A stretch of 64,000 nucleotides of DNA from Streptoverticillium olivoreticuli subsp. olivoreticuli (lineage in GTDB: Bacteria; Actinomycetota; Actinomycetes; Streptomycetales; Streptomycetaceae). Positions 18,873 to 28,347 of the stretch are shown piece after piece. The notes beneath the pieces are model-generated. The model did no database searches, was not told the DNA's origin, and saw only the letters and a list, made by a program, of their open reading frames with translations. The stretch covers positions 6,246,001-6,310,000 of the forward strand of contig NZ_CP031455.1 in assembly GCF_003391135.1 (NCBI RefSeq). The letters are read 5' to 3'. Made by a program: the position numbers and the translations under genes. Position 1 is the first letter of the stretch. Each line of letters opens with the position of its first letter.

Positions 18873-20565
18873 GCCATCCGATGTGGATGGGGTTCTCCTC
18901 GCCGAGGCCGGGCGCGCCGGTGTTGGCCAGACCCTTGCGGACGGCCAGGATCTGCGGGCGCTGGTAGAGCGGCAGCGAGTGGCCCAGCTCCCACACCTTG
19001 GCGTCGGCCTCGTTGTAGAGCGCGATCTGCCGCTTCGCGTCGGTGGTCCGGGACGCCTCCACGAGCAGCTTGTCGACCTCCGGCGAGCTGACCCGGCCGT
19101 AGTTGCCGAAGGCGTTCCCGCCCTGCGGCATGCGGTAGTCCTGGTAGGAGCTGGAGCGGTAGACCCGGTCGACCTGGCGGAACTGCGTCAGGTCGTAGTT
19201 GCCCCGGTGGACGTACTTGTCGAAGTAGTCGTCACCGGGCACCTTGCGCAGTTCGACCTTGACGCCGATCTCGCCGAGCATCTGCTGGGTGAGCTTGGCC
19301 TGGTCCTCGGCGAGCCCGGTGGAGTCCGACGGCATGACGTAGTCCAGGGAGAGCGGCTTGCCGTCCTTGGTACGGGGCTTGCCGGCGCCCCCGTCCTTCC
19401 AGCCGGCCTCCTCCAGCAGCTTCTTCGCGCGCTCCAGGTCGCGCTTGGCGAAGCTGCCCGCGTTGTCCTGGTAGCCCTCCTGGTTCGGCATGAAGAAGTG
19501 GTTGCCGACCACCTTGGGCCGGAACGGCAGGTCCTTGCCCGCGACGTTCGCGAGCGCCTCGCGGTCCACGCCCAGCGTGACCGCCTGGCGGACCTTCACG
19601 TCCTGGAGCGGGCCCCGGCCGCCGTTGAGGCTGAGGGTGACCTGGTCCCAGCGGGCACCGATGCGGAAGTCGGTGTCCTTGTCCTGCTTCAGCCGCTTGT
19701 ACGCCTCGGGTGCGGCGGCGCTGGTGTCGTCGATCTCCTTGTTGAGATAGGCGTCGACCTTGGCGGTGCCGTCGATGGCCCAGAAGATGTACTTGTCCAG
19801 CCGGGGCTTCTCGCCCCACCAGTCCGGGTCCGGCACCGCGGTGATGGTCTTCGCGGTCCGGTCGTACTCGCCTATCTTCCAGGCGTTGGCCGTCACCGGG
19901 ATCCGGCCCGTCCAGCCCTTGTTGAAGCTGTCCGGGGTGGCGTTGAGGGAGGCCGGCAGCAGCGGGTCGAAGAGGCCCTGCCAGTCGGCGTACGGGGTCT
20001 TGAAGGTGACGCGCACCTCGTGGGCGTCCTTGCCCTGCTCGACCTTGCCGATCTGGTCGTAGCCGCTGGTGTTCGCCACCTGGAAGCGGTCGTCGGTGCC
20101 GTTCAGCGCCTTCCACTGCGCCTCGAAGTCCGCGACGCCCAGCGGCTTCCCGTCGGACCACTTGGCCTTCGGGTTCAGCTCGTACGTCACGACCTGGGGA
20201 TCGGCCGAGGTCACCTCGGCCGAGACCAGGAAGTCGGGGTTGGCCTGCGGCACGCCCTTGGGGTCGAAGGTGAAGAGATCGGGCTCCACCAGCTGGGTGA
20301 TCGCGGTGGCGTCGCCCTGGGTGCCGTCCGTCTGGTTGGAGTTGTACTGGTTGATCCACTGCTCGATCGACACCTTGTGGACGCCGCCCTGCTTCAAGTC
20401 GCCCACCGGGTGCGGATTGAGGTCCTGCACACCGGCCGCGGGGGCCGCCTTCGCCTGCGCGCCGTCGTCGGAGGAGCCGTCCCCGCCACTGCCACAGGCG
20501 GTGAGCACCAGGGCGGCGGAGACGGTCGTGGCGACGACGGCGGCGGCTCTGACAGCCTTGATCAT
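18865..20565 (-). CDS. ABC transporter substrate-binding lipoprotein, family 5 (peptide/opine type)
   Basis: A 566-residue lipoprotein. The signal peptide ends in the lipobox LTAC (Cys about residue 26), followed by a Gly/Ser-rich linker and an SBP_bac_5 fold (KWSDGKPLGVADFEAQWKAL; LNGGRGPLQDVKVRQAV). It captures peptides or similar substrates outside the cell for the divergent permease/ATPase genes. The ATG at 20565 gives the complete signal peptide. Separation of the binding protein from its transporter on the opposite strand is slightly unusual. Confidence 0.9.
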   Translation of the reverse strand: MIKAVRAAAVVATTVSAALVLTACGSGGDGSSDDGAQAKAAPAAGVQDLNPHPVGDLKQGGVHKVSIEQWINQYNSNQTDGTQGDATAITQLVEPDLFTFDPKGVPQANPDFLVSAEVTSADPQVVTYELNPKAKWSDGKPLGVADFEAQWKALNGTDDRFQVANTSGYDQIGKVEQGKDAHEVRVTFKTPYADWQGLFDPLLPASLNATPDSFNKGWTGRIPVTANAWKIGEYDRTAKTITAVPDPDWWGEKPRLDKYIFWAIDGTAKVDAYLNKEIDDTSAAAPEAYKRLKQDKDTDFRIGARWDQVTLSLNGGRGPLQDVKVRQAVTLGVDREALANVAGKDLPFRPKVVGNHFFMPNQEGYQDNAGSFAKRDLERAKKLLEEAGWKDGGAGKPRTKDGKPLSLDYVMPSDSTGLAEDQAKLTQQMLGEIGVKVELRKVPGDDYFDKYVHRGNYDLTQFRQVDRVYRSSSYQDYRMPQGGNAFGNYGRVSSPEVDKLLVEASRTTDAKRQIALYNEADAKVWELGHSLPLYQRPQILAVRKGLANTGAPGLGEENPIHIGWLK

Positions 20566-20732
20566 GGCGGGTTTCCTCTCGTCGGTGCGCACGGCACGAC
20601 GCGCGCGGCGGCTGGGCGGAGCCCGGTCACCGTAAGCACGTCGCCGTGCCCCCGACAGGCCCGGGAAGCTCCGGGCCAGTGCATTTATCCCACCCGACAT
20701 ATTGCGGACATGGGGAGCAACGGAGCCGTCGA

Positions 20733-21740
20733 ATGCGCCGGATAGCGTCACGCACCGTGCTCGCCTACCTGACCAAGCGGCTGGGCTACTACGCCGTTCT
20801 CCTGGCCGTGGCAGTCTTCCTGTCGTACGTCCTGTCCTCCCTCGCGCTGTCCCCGCGCGGCTACTTCGAGGGCCGCCAACCACCGCCGCCCGCCTCGTCG
20901 GTGGAGGCGCAGCTGACCGCGCTCGGCATCAACGACCACACGCCGCTCATGGACCGCTTCACCACCTGGGCCTCCCACGCGGTGCGCGGCGACCTCGGGC
21001 GCACCATCGACAGCGGCAGCGTGGGCGAGGAGTTCGGGCGCCGGATCGGGGTCAGCCTGCGGCTGCTCCTCGCGGGCACGGCGCTCGGCACCCTGGCGGG
21101 GATCCTGGCGGGCGCCTGGGGAGCCGTACGGCAGTACCGCTTCTCCGACCGGGCCGTCACCCTCTTCGCGTTCCTGCTGCTCTCCACGCCCACCTTCCTC
21201 CTCGCCGTCCTGCTCAAGATCGGCGCGATGAGGCTCAACCAGAGCGCGGGCAGCGAACTCATCGCCTTCACCGGCGAGAAGACCCCCGGACTCACCGGCT
21301 CCACCGCCACCCTGCTCGGCGACCGCGCCATCCATCTGCTGCTGCCCACCCTGTCCATCGCGCTGGGCACCGCCGCCGCGTACAGCCGCTACCAGCGCGG
21401 CACGATGCTCGACGTCCTCGGCTCCGACTTCCTGCGCACCGCCCGCGCCAAGGGGCTGACGCGCGGCCGGGCGGTGCTCAAGCACGGGCTGCGGACCGCG
21501 CTCGTCCCCATGTCGACGTTCTTCGCCTACGGCTTCCTCGCGCTGTTCACCGGCGCCGCCTTCACGGAGAAGATCTTCGGCTGGCACGGCATGGGCTCCT
21601 GGTTCATCGACGCCATCGGCAAGAGCGACGTCAACTCCGTCGTCGCGGTCAACGTGTTCGCCGCCGTGATGGTGCTGCTCTCCGGCTTCCTGGCCGACGT
21701 GCTCCACGCCGCGCTCGACCCCCGCGTCCGGACCAGCTAG
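20733..21740 (+). CDS. ABC transporter permease (DppB/OppB type)
   Basis: A 335-residue inner-membrane permease with six hydrophobic segments. The EAA-like loop reads FLRTARAKGLTRGRAVLKHGLRTAL, the coupling site to the ATPase. ATG 20733 has GGAG upstream; the GTG at 20757 (MLAYLTKRLGYY) is an alternative. It ends 8 nt before the next permease gene. First gene of a permease-permease-ATPase operon. Confidence 0.9.
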   Translation: MRRIASRTVLAYLTKRLGYYAVLLAVAVFLSYVLSSLALSPRGYFEGRQPPPPASSVEAQLTALGINDHTPLMDRFTTWASHAVRGDLGRTIDSGSVGEEFGRRIGVSLRLLLAGTALGTLAGILAGAWGAVRQYRFSDRAVTLFAFLLLSTPTFLLAVLLKIGAMRLNQSAGSELIAFTGEKTPGLTGSTATLLGDRAIHLLLPTLSIALGTAAAYSRYQRGTMLDVLGSDFLRTARAKGLTRGRAVLKHGLRTALVPMSTFFAYGFLALFTGAAFTEKIFGWHGMGSWFIDAIGKSDVNSVVAVNVFAAVMVLLSGFLADVLHAALDPRVRTS

Positions 21741-21748
21741 GAACGCCC

Positions 21749-22696
21749 ATGACGATCACCGCCACCCCGCCCGAAACCGCCGCCCCGGAAGCGCCCGAGC
21801 CCACCGGACGGACCCGCGTCGCCCTGCGCCGCTTCGCCGCCAGCACCAATGCCGTCGTCGGCGCCGCCGCCCTCCTGCTGCTCTTCCTGCTCGCCTTCGG
21901 CGGCCCGTACCTCACCCACTGGAGCCACACGGACATCGACTACAGCGCGCTGCGGCAGGCCCCCTCCGCCACCCACTGGTGGGGCACCAACCGCATCGGG
22001 CAGGACGTCTACGCCCAGGTGCTGCACGGGCTCCAGAAGTCCCTGCTGATCGGGCTGCTGGTGGCGCTGTTCGCCACCGTCCTCGCCTCCGTGGTCGGCG
22101 CCTGCGCGGGCTACTTCGGCGGCTGGACCGACCGGCTCGTCACCTTCTTCATCGACCTGCTGCTGGTCTTCCCCGCGTTCCTGATCATCGCCATCGTCTC
22201 GCCCCGGCTGCGCGACACCGGCTGGCTCGCCTTCGTCGGGCTGCTCGCCGTCTTCGGCTGGATGATCACCGCCCGCGTCGTCCGGTCGATGACCCGGTCC
22301 CTCAAGGAGCGCGACTTCGTCCGCGCCGCCGAACTCATGGGCGTGCACCCGCTGCGCATCATCTTCCGGCACATCCTGCCCAACGTCTCCTCGTTCCTGA
22401 TCGTCGACGCCACCATCGCCGTCGGCGGCGCGGTGATGAGCGAGACCGGGCTTTCGTACTTCGGGTTCGGGGTCCAGCCGCCCGACGTCTCCCTCGGCAC
22501 GCTCATCGCCGACGGCTCGGGGGCCGCGGTCACCTACCCGTGGATGTTCTTCTTCGCCGCCGGACTGCTCGTGGTCTTCGTCCTCGCCGTGAACTTCCTC
22601 GGCGACGGCCTGCGCGACGCACTGGACCCCACCTCGGGACAGCACAGGCGCCGCCGGCGCCGGAAGGGAACCACCCATGACCGCGCCGCACGCTGA
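21749..22696 (+). CDS. ABC transporter permease (DppC/OppC type)
   Basis: A 315-residue second permease of the importer. A proline-rich N-terminal tail, then the FGGPYLTHW segment, HWWGTNRIGQDVYAQVLHG (typical of DppC) and the coupling loop ERDFVRAAELMGVHPLRIIF. Its 3' end overlaps the ATPase start by 20 nt. The C-terminus is Arg-rich. Confidence 0.9.
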   Translation: MTITATPPETAAPEAPEPTGRTRVALRRFAASTNAVVGAAALLLLFLLAFGGPYLTHWSHTDIDYSALRQAPSATHWWGTNRIGQDVYAQVLHGLQKSLLIGLLVALFATVLASVVGACAGYFGGWTDRLVTFFIDLLLVFPAFLIIAIVSPRLRDTGWLAFVGLLAVFGWMITARVVRSMTRSLKERDFVRAAELMGVHPLRIIFRHILPNVSSFLIVDATIAVGGAVMSETGLSYFGFGVQPPDVSLGTLIADGSGAAVTYPWMFFFAAGLLVVFVLAVNFLGDGLRDALDPTSGQHRRRRRRKGTTHDRAAR

Positions 22697-24716
22697 CGCG
22701 GACCCGCCCGTCCTCGACATCACCGGCCTGCACGTCGACTTCGACGGAGCCCCCGCCGTACGCGGCGTGGACCTCGCGCTGCGCCGCGGCGAAGTCCTCG
22801 GCCTGGTAGGCGAGTCGGGCTCCGGCAAGTCCACCGTCGCCCTCGCCGCCATGGGCCTGCTGCCCCGCACGGCACGGGTCCGCGGCTCGGTGCGGGCCGG
22901 CGGCACCGAGCTGATCGGCGCGGGGGACCGGGAGCTGTCCCGGCTGCGCGGCCGCCGCATGGCCATGGTCTTCCAGGACCCCCTCTCCGCGCTCACCCCC
23001 GTCCACCGCGTCGGCGACCAGATCGCCGAAGCCGTACGGACCCACCAGGATGTCGGCCGCGTCCACGCCCGGCGCCGCGCCGTCGAACTCCTCGACCTCG
23101 TCGGCATCCCCGACCCGGAGCACCGCTCCCGCGCCTACCCGCACGAGTTCTCCGGCGGTATGCGCCAGCGCGCGATGATCGCCATGGCCATCGCCAACGA
23201 CCCCGACGTCATCCTCGCCGACGAGCCCACCACCGCCCTCGACGTCACCGTGCAGGCCCAGGTCCTGGAGGTGCTGCGGACCGCGCAGCGGGAGACCGGC
23301 GCCGCCCTGCTGCTCGTCAGCCACGACCTCGGGGTGATCGCGGGCATGGCCGACCGGGTCGCGGTGATGTACGCGGGCCGGATCGTGGAGAGCGCCCCCG
23401 CGCCCGAGCTGTTCGCCGCGCCCCGCATGCCGTACACCATGGGCCTCCTCGGCGCCGTGCCCCGGCCCGGGAGCCGGGTGCTCACCCCTGTGCCGGGCGC
23501 GCCGCCCGAGCTCCGCCTTCTGCCGCGGGGCTGCGCGTTCGCGCCCCGCTGCCCGCTCGCCGACGACACCTGCCGCACGGCCGAACCCGAGCTCGCGGGC
23601 CCGGAGGAGCACCGCACGGCCTGTGTGAAGGCACCGGAGATCGCCGCCCGCGACCTGGCCGCCACGGACGTCTATCCGGTGGACGAGCCCGCGCCCGTAC
23701 GCGCCGTCACGCCCCGCGGCGAACTCCCCGCCGTCCTGCGCGTCGAAGGCCTCACCAAGACCTTCCCCCTCCTCAAGGGCGCCGCGTTCGGACGCCGGGT
23801 CGGCAGCGTCCACGCGGTGGACGGCGTGGACCTCGACATCCGGCGCGGCGAGACGCTGGGCCTGGTGGGGGAGTCGGGGTCCGGCAAGTCCACCACCCTG
23901 CTGGAGATCCTCCGGCTGGCCGCCCCCGAGGCGGGCGAGGTGGAGGTACTGGGCCACCGCACCTCGGAATTGACGAAACGTCAGATCAAGGCGCTGCGCG
24001 GCTCCGTGCAGATCGTCTTCCAGGACCCCATGGCCAGTCTCGACCCCCGGCAGCCCGTCGGCGAGATCGTCGCCGAACCCCTGCGCGCGCAGGGCGCCGA
24101 CCGGGGCGCGGTGGCCCGCCGGATCCCCGAACTCCTGCGCCTGGTCGGCCTGGAGGCGGCGCACGCGGCGCGCTTCCCCCACGAGTTCTCCGGCGGACAG
24201 CGGCAGCGCATCGGCATCGCCCGCGCGCTCGCCGTGGAACCGCGGCTGCTGGTCCTTGACGAGCCGGTGTCCGCGCTGGACGTGTCCGTGCAGGCGGGCA
24301 TCCTCAACCTGCTGCGCAGACTCAAGGACGAGCTCGGGCTCGCCTACCTCTTCGTCTCCCACGACCTGTCCGTCGTACGGCACATCGCGGACCGGGTGAG
24401 CGTCATGTACCTCGGGCGTACGGTCGAATCGGGCGCCGTCGAGGAGGTCTTCGCCCGGCCTCGGCACCCCTATACGCAGGCGCTGCTGTCGGCGGTGCCG
24501 GTGCCGGATCCTGTGGCGGAGCGGTCTCGCTCGCGCGTCCTGCTGGCGGGAGACCCGCCCAGCGCTGTGCTGCGGGCGGAGGGGTGCGGGTTTGTGGGGC
24601 GGTGCCCTGTGTATGCCGGGCTGGGGGCGGGGGATCGGGCGCGGTGTGCAGGGGAGCGGCCGGTGGGGGAGGTCGCCTGTCACTTTCCCCAGCCCCGCCC
24701 CTTCCCGGCTGCGTAG
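22677..24716 (+). CDS. Dual ATP-binding protein of peptide ABC importer (DppD-DppF fusion)
   Basis: A 679-residue protein with two complete ABC domains. Domain 1: Walker A GESGSGKST near residue 45, signature FSGGMRQR, Walker B VILADEP. Domain 2 (from about 350): GESGSGKST, FSGGQRQR, LLVLDEP. Each is followed by the Cys-rich oligopeptide extension (RGCAFAPRCPLADDTC; GCGFVGRCPVY). The last residues (CHFPQPRPFPAA) are encoded by a copy of a GC-rich intergenic repeat, suggesting that the repeat supplied the present stop region. Confidence 0.92.
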   Translation: MTAPHADADPPVLDITGLHVDFDGAPAVRGVDLALRRGEVLGLVGESGSGKSTVALAAMGLLPRTARVRGSVRAGGTELIGAGDRELSRLRGRRMAMVFQDPLSALTPVHRVGDQIAEAVRTHQDVGRVHARRRAVELLDLVGIPDPEHRSRAYPHEFSGGMRQRAMIAMAIANDPDVILADEPTTALDVTVQAQVLEVLRTAQRETGAALLLVSHDLGVIAGMADRVAVMYAGRIVESAPAPELFAAPRMPYTMGLLGAVPRPGSRVLTPVPGAPPELRLLPRGCAFAPRCPLADDTCRTAEPELAGPEEHRTACVKAPEIAARDLAATDVYPVDEPAPVRAVTPRGELPAVLRVEGLTKTFPLLKGAAFGRRVGSVHAVDGVDLDIRRGETLGLVGESGSGKSTTLLEILRLAAPEAGEVEVLGHRTSELTKRQIKALRGSVQIVFQDPMASLDPRQPVGEIVAEPLRAQGADRGAVARRIPELLRLVGLEAAHAARFPHEFSGGQRQRIGIARALAVEPRLLVLDEPVSALDVSVQAGILNLLRRLKDELGLAYLFVSHDLSVVRHIADRVSVMYLGRTVESGAVEEVFARPRHPYTQALLSAVPVPDPVAERSRSRVLLAGDPPSAVLRAEGCGFVGRCPVYAGLGAGDRARCAGERPVGEVACHFPQPRPFPAA

Positions 24717-24767
24717 ATTTGCGGCTCCGCCGCGTGGGGGGCTCCGCCCCAGACCCCCGGACCCCCT
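24684..24767 (-). repeat. GC-rich dispersed repeat
   Basis: On the minus strand this contains GGGAAGGGGCGGGGCTGGGG (24687-24706) and GGGGTCTGGGGCGGAGCCCC (about 24739-24758), the same blocks as at 29285-29430. It lies at the ABC/SMR convergent junction and overlaps the end of the ABC ATPase gene. Confidence 0.6.
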
Positions 24768-24771
24768 GCCC

Positions 24772-25095
24772 TCAGTGGGCCGAGCCCGACAGTTGGAGGC
24801 CCATCACGCCCAGGATCACCAGGCCGATCGAGACGAGCTTCAGGGTCGACACCAGGTCGCCCAGGAAGATCATGCCGTAGATCGCCGTGCCCGCCGCGCC
24901 GATGCCCGTCCACACCGCGTACGCCGGGCCCACGTCGAGTTTCTTCAGGGACATCGTCAGCAGGCCGAAGCTGCCGAGGGCGAAGCACGCGAACGCAATC
25001 GTCGGCCACAGCCGGGTGAAACCGTGCGAGAGCTTGAGACAGACGGCGAAGCCGGTCTCCAGCAGACCGGCGACCACGACCAGCAGCCACGCCAT
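24772..25095 (-). CDS. SMR family small multidrug/guanidinium exporter (EmrE/SugE type)
   Basis: A 107-residue protein with four membrane helices. The essential Glu lies in helix 1 (VAGLLETGFAV, residue about 13), and YAVWTGIGAAG marks helix 3. SMR proteins are dual-topology dimers that exchange protons for cationic drugs or guanidinium. ATG 25095 has GGGAGG seven bases upstream. It is 88 nt downstream of rsgA. No convincing guanidine riboswitch is visible in the leader. Confidence 0.9.
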   Translation of the reverse strand: MAWLLVVVAGLLETGFAVCLKLSHGFTRLWPTIAFACFALGSFGLLTMSLKKLDVGPAYAVWTGIGAAGTAIYGMIFLGDLVSTLKLVSIGLVILGVMGLQLSGSAH

Positions 25096-25183
25096 CAGTT
25101 TGCCTCCCGTGTCTCGGTGACCGCCGTTCCGTCCGGTGTGTTTGTTGCACTTGCCACAGGCGGTCACTCGCAAACGTAGGCGA

Positions 25184-26188
25184 TCAGTCGCCTTCGCGCC
25201 GCTCCCTCGTGGCAAGCAGCCGCCGCAGGGAGTACAGCCGCTGGGGATCGGCGTGACCGTCCTCGACCCACTGGTCCAGCGCGCAGTCCGGCTCGTCGTG
25301 GCTGCACGCGCGCGGGCAGTCCTCGGTGCCCGGCACCAGGTCGGGGAAGGCGAGGATGACGCGGGAGGGGTCCACGTGGTGCAGGCCGAAGGACCGCACG
25401 CCCGGGGTGTCGATGACCCAGCCCGAGTCGCCGGGCAGCGGCAGGGCCAGCGCCGAGGTCGTGGTGTGCCGCCCGCGGCCGGTCACGGCGTTGACGTGGC
25501 CGGTGGCGCGCTGCCGTTCGACGAGGGCGTTGACGAGCGTGGTCTTGCCGACGCCGGAGTGCCCGACGAAGGCCGTGACGCGGTCCGTCAGCCGCTCCCG
25601 GACCCGGTCGGCGGCCCCGCCGCTCGCCAGCTCCTCACGGCTGGTGACCACATGGGGCACGCCCAGCGCGCCGTACGACTCCAGCAGTTTGTCCGGCGAG
25701 GCCAGGTCCGACTTGGTCAGGACGAGCAGCGGCTCCAGGCCCGCGTCGTACGCCGCGACCAGGCAGCGGTCGATCAGCCGGGGGCGCGGCTCGGGGTCGG
25801 CGAGGGCGGTGACGATCGCGAGCTGGTCGGCGTTGGCGACGACGACTCGCTCGAAGGGGTCGTCGTCGTCGGCCGTACGGCGCAGCACGGAGGAGCGCTC
25901 CTCGACCCGGACGATCCGCGCCAGGGTGTCCTTGGCGCCGCTGAGGTCGCCGACCACCGCGACCCGGTCCCCGACCACGGCCCCCTTGCGCCCCAGCTCA
26001 CGCGCCTTCATCGCGATGATGGTGCGGTCCTCGACGAGGACGTGGAGCCGGCCCCGGTCGACGGTGAGGACGAAGCCCTCGGCTGCGTCCTCGTGCTTCG
26101 GGCGGATGTTGGTGCGGGGCCGGTTGCCCTTGCGGTTGGGGCGGACGCGGATGTCGTCCTCGTCGGGGTTCTTGCCGTAGCGGCGCAT
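25184..26188 (-). CDS. rsgA: Ribosome small-subunit GTPase RsgA
   Basis: A 334-residue circularly permuted GTPase that helps late 30S maturation. N-terminal OB fold (GRLHVLVEDRTIIAMKARELGRKG), then the G4-like TKSD motif before G1 (GHSGVGKTTLVN) and G3 (DTPGVRSFG), the permuted order of the family. The C-terminal zinc site is in CPRACSHDEPDC. The gene starts 18 nt after aroA ends, in the same operon. Confidence 0.93.
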   Translation of the reverse strand: MRRYGKNPDEDDIRVRPNRKGNRPRTNIRPKHEDAAEGFVLTVDRGRLHVLVEDRTIIAMKARELGRKGAVVGDRVAVVGDLSGAKDTLARIVRVEERSSVLRRTADDDDPFERVVVANADQLAIVTALADPEPRPRLIDRCLVAAYDAGLEPLLVLTKSDLASPDKLLESYGALGVPHVVTSREELASGGAADRVRERLTDRVTAFVGHSGVGKTTLVNALVERQRATGHVNAVTGRGRHTTTSALALPLPGDSGWVIDTPGVRSFGLHHVDPSRVILAFPDLVPGTEDCPRACSHDEPDCALDQWVEDGHADPQRLYSLRRLLATRERREGD

Positions 26189-26206
26189 GGTGCTCTTCCG
26201 CTCTTC

Positions 26207-27565
26207 TCAGGCTCTCGACACCGTCGTCGCCCCCGCGACGGGCCCCAGCATCCCGGTCCACAGCTCCGGGAAGTCCGGCAGGGTCTTGGCGGTCGTCGCC
26301 ACGTTCTCCACCTGGACACCGTCGACCGCGAGGCCGATCACGGCCGCCGCGGTGGCCAGCCGGTGGTCCTCGTAGGTGTGGAAGACGCCGCCGTGCAGCG
26401 GGCGCGGGCGGATGCGCAGGCCGTCCTCGGTCTCGGTGACGTCGCCGCCGAGCTCGTTGATCTCCTTGGCGAGCGCGGCCAGCCGGTCCGTCTCGTGCAG
26501 CCGCAGGTGCGCGATGCCGCTCAGGACGGACTCGGAGTCGGCGAGCGCGGCGACGGCCGCGATCACCGGGGTCAGCTCGCCGACCTCGTGCAGGTCGGCC
26601 TCGATGCCGGTGATCCGGCCCGTGCCGGTGAAGGTCAGCCCCGCGTCGGACAGCTCGCAGGCGCCGCCCATGGCGGTGAAGATCTCCCGCAGCGCGTCGC
26701 CCGGCTGGGTGGTGCGCTCGGGCCAGTCGGGGATGGTGACCCGGCCGCCGGTGACCAGGGCCGCCGCCAGGAACGGCGCGGCGTTGGACAGGTCGGGCTC
26801 CACGACGATGTCGCGGCCGAGGAGGGCACTGGAGGAGACCCGCCACACATTGGGCTCGCCGCCCGACTCCGGGGTGTCGACCTGGGCGCCCGCCATGCGC
26901 AGCATGTCCACGGTCATCCGGATGTGCGGCATCGACGGCAGGACGGCGCCGGTGTGACGCACCTCCACGCCCTGGTTGAAGCGCGGCGCGGACAGCAGCA
27001 GGGCGCTCACGAACTGCGAGGACGAGGACGCGTCGATCTCGACCGTCCCGCCGTCCAGCGCCCCGCCGCCGTGCACGGTCAGCGGCAGCGCGCCCCGCTC
27101 GTTGTCGTCTATACGCGCGCCCAGGGCGCGCAGCGCGTCGATCACGCCGTGCAGCGGCCGCTCGTAGCTGCGCGGGTCGCCGTCGAAGCGGATCGGGCCG
27201 TCGGCCAGCGCGGCGACGGGCGGCAGGAAGCGCATGACCGTGCCGGCGTTGCCGACGTCGACCGTGGCCGGGCCGTGCAGCCGCGCGGGGATCACCCGCC
27301 ACGCCTCGCCGGAACCGGCGCCCGTGGAGCTCGACGAGACGGTCTCCTCGATGCCCACGCCCATGGCGCGCAGCGCCTCGGCCATCAGCAGCGTGTCACG
27401 CGAGCGCAGCGGCCGGCGGACCCAGCCGGGCTCGGCGGCCAGGGCCGCCAGGACCAGGGCACGGTTGGTGACCGATTTCGATCCCGGCACGGTGACGGTC
27501 GCGTCGACGGCCCCGCTCGCGAGGGGGGCAGGCCAGAGGTCGGTGGGCGCAGGGCTCTCGGTCAT
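26207..27565 (-). CDS. aroA: 3-phosphoshikimate 1-carboxyvinyltransferase (EPSP synthase)
   Basis: A 452-residue enzyme that joins phosphoenolpyruvate and shikimate-3-phosphate in the shikimate pathway. Signatures: VPGSKSVTNRALVLAALA (N-terminal substrate site), VDVGNAGTVMRFLPP, DASSSSQFVSALLL, and near the end LHETDRLAALAKEINELGG and YEDHRLATAAAVIGL. It is in a close same-strand run with an M50 protease upstream (27 nt) and rsgA downstream. Confidence 0.95.
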   Translation of the reverse strand: MTESPAPTDLWPAPLASGAVDATVTVPGSKSVTNRALVLAALAAEPGWVRRPLRSRDTLLMAEALRAMGVGIEETVSSSSTGAGSGEAWRVIPARLHGPATVDVGNAGTVMRFLPPVAALADGPIRFDGDPRSYERPLHGVIDALRALGARIDDNERGALPLTVHGGGALDGGTVEIDASSSSQFVSALLLSAPRFNQGVEVRHTGAVLPSMPHIRMTVDMLRMAGAQVDTPESGGEPNVWRVSSSALLGRDIVVEPDLSNAAPFLAAALVTGGRVTIPDWPERTTQPGDALREIFTAMGGACELSDAGLTFTGTGRITGIEADLHEVGELTPVIAAVAALADSESVLSGIAHLRLHETDRLAALAKEINELGGDVTETEDGLRIRPRPLHGGVFHTYEDHRLATAAAVIGLAVDGVQVENVATTAKTLPDFPELWTGMLGPVAGATTVSRA

Positions 27566-27592
27566 GTCTTTACCTTAGTGGCTCGTACCGGG

Positions 27593-28306
27593 TCACAGCC
27601 CGAGCAGCCAGCGGCCCCCTCCGGTCAGCGCGCACAGCGAGACCACGTGGAAGAACAGCAGCCAGACCACCGGGGGCACGTTCGTGAGCCGGGCGAGCTG
27701 ATCGGCGTCGGAGTCCCCGGACCGGCCGTGCCGCCGCTTCGCCTGGAGCTCGAAGGCCGGCCGGACGCCGCCCAGCAGCATGAACCAGACGACCCCGTAC
27801 GCGAACAGCGCCTGCACCGCCGGGCCCGCCAGCCAGGACACCAGGACGAAGGCGGCGCCGGTGAGCACCACGGTCAGCACGCCGAAGGCGTTGCGGACCA
27901 TCACCAGCAGCGCGGCGAGCAGCGCCGTGGCACCCCACAGCAGGGCCGTGATGTGCCCGGCCGCGAGCAGCCAGGCCCCGCCCAGGCCGAGCAGCGAGGG
28001 GGCGGTGTAGCCCGCCGCCGCGGTCAGGATCATGCCGAGGCCGGTGGGCCTGCCCCGGGAGACGGTCAGCCCCGAGGTGTCCGAGTGCAGCCGGATGCCG
28101 TCCAGGCGGCGGCCGCTGAGCAGGGCCACGAGGCCGTGGCCACCCTCGTGGGCGATCGTGATGGCGTTGCGGGTGACCAGCCAGACCCGGCGCGGGAGGA
28201 CCGCGGCGAGCGCGACGACCCCGGTGGCGACCACCAGCCACAGCGTGGGGTCGGGCTGGGTCCCGACCACCCGGTCCCACAGGGCGGTGGCGTTGGTGGT
28301 GTCCAT
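27593..28306 (-). CDS. M50-like membrane metallopeptidase
   Basis: A 237-residue membrane protein with about six hydrophobic helices. HEGGH (residues about 53-57) inside ITIAHEGGHGLVALLSG is the zinc-binding HEXXH of site-2-protease-type enzymes. The second ligand motif (LDG-like) is not clear, as in the shorter M50B-like group. First gene of the M50-aroA-rsgA-SMR run, 41 nt from the divergent SRAP gene. The substrate is unknown. Confidence 0.85.
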   Translation of the reverse strand: MDTTNATALWDRVVGTQPDPTLWLVVATGVVALAAVLPRRVWLVTRNAITIAHEGGHGLVALLSGRRLDGIRLHSDTSGLTVSRGRPTGLGMILTAAAGYTAPSLLGLGGAWLLAAGHITALLWGATALLAALLVMVRNAFGVLTVVLTGAAFVLVSWLAGPAVQALFAYGVVWFMLLGGVRPAFELQAKRRHGRSGDSDADQLARLTNVPPVVWLLFFHVVSLCALTGGGRWLLGL

Positions 28307-28347
28307 TTGTGCGCGGCTCCTCAGGGGTCCGTGGCAGGGTGGCGAAC

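Noticed and set aside
25096..25183. Guanidine riboswitch before the SMR gene
   Set aside because: SMR exporters often have one, and ACGG occurs in the leader, but no paired stems with ACGR loops or ykkC-type core could be drawn.
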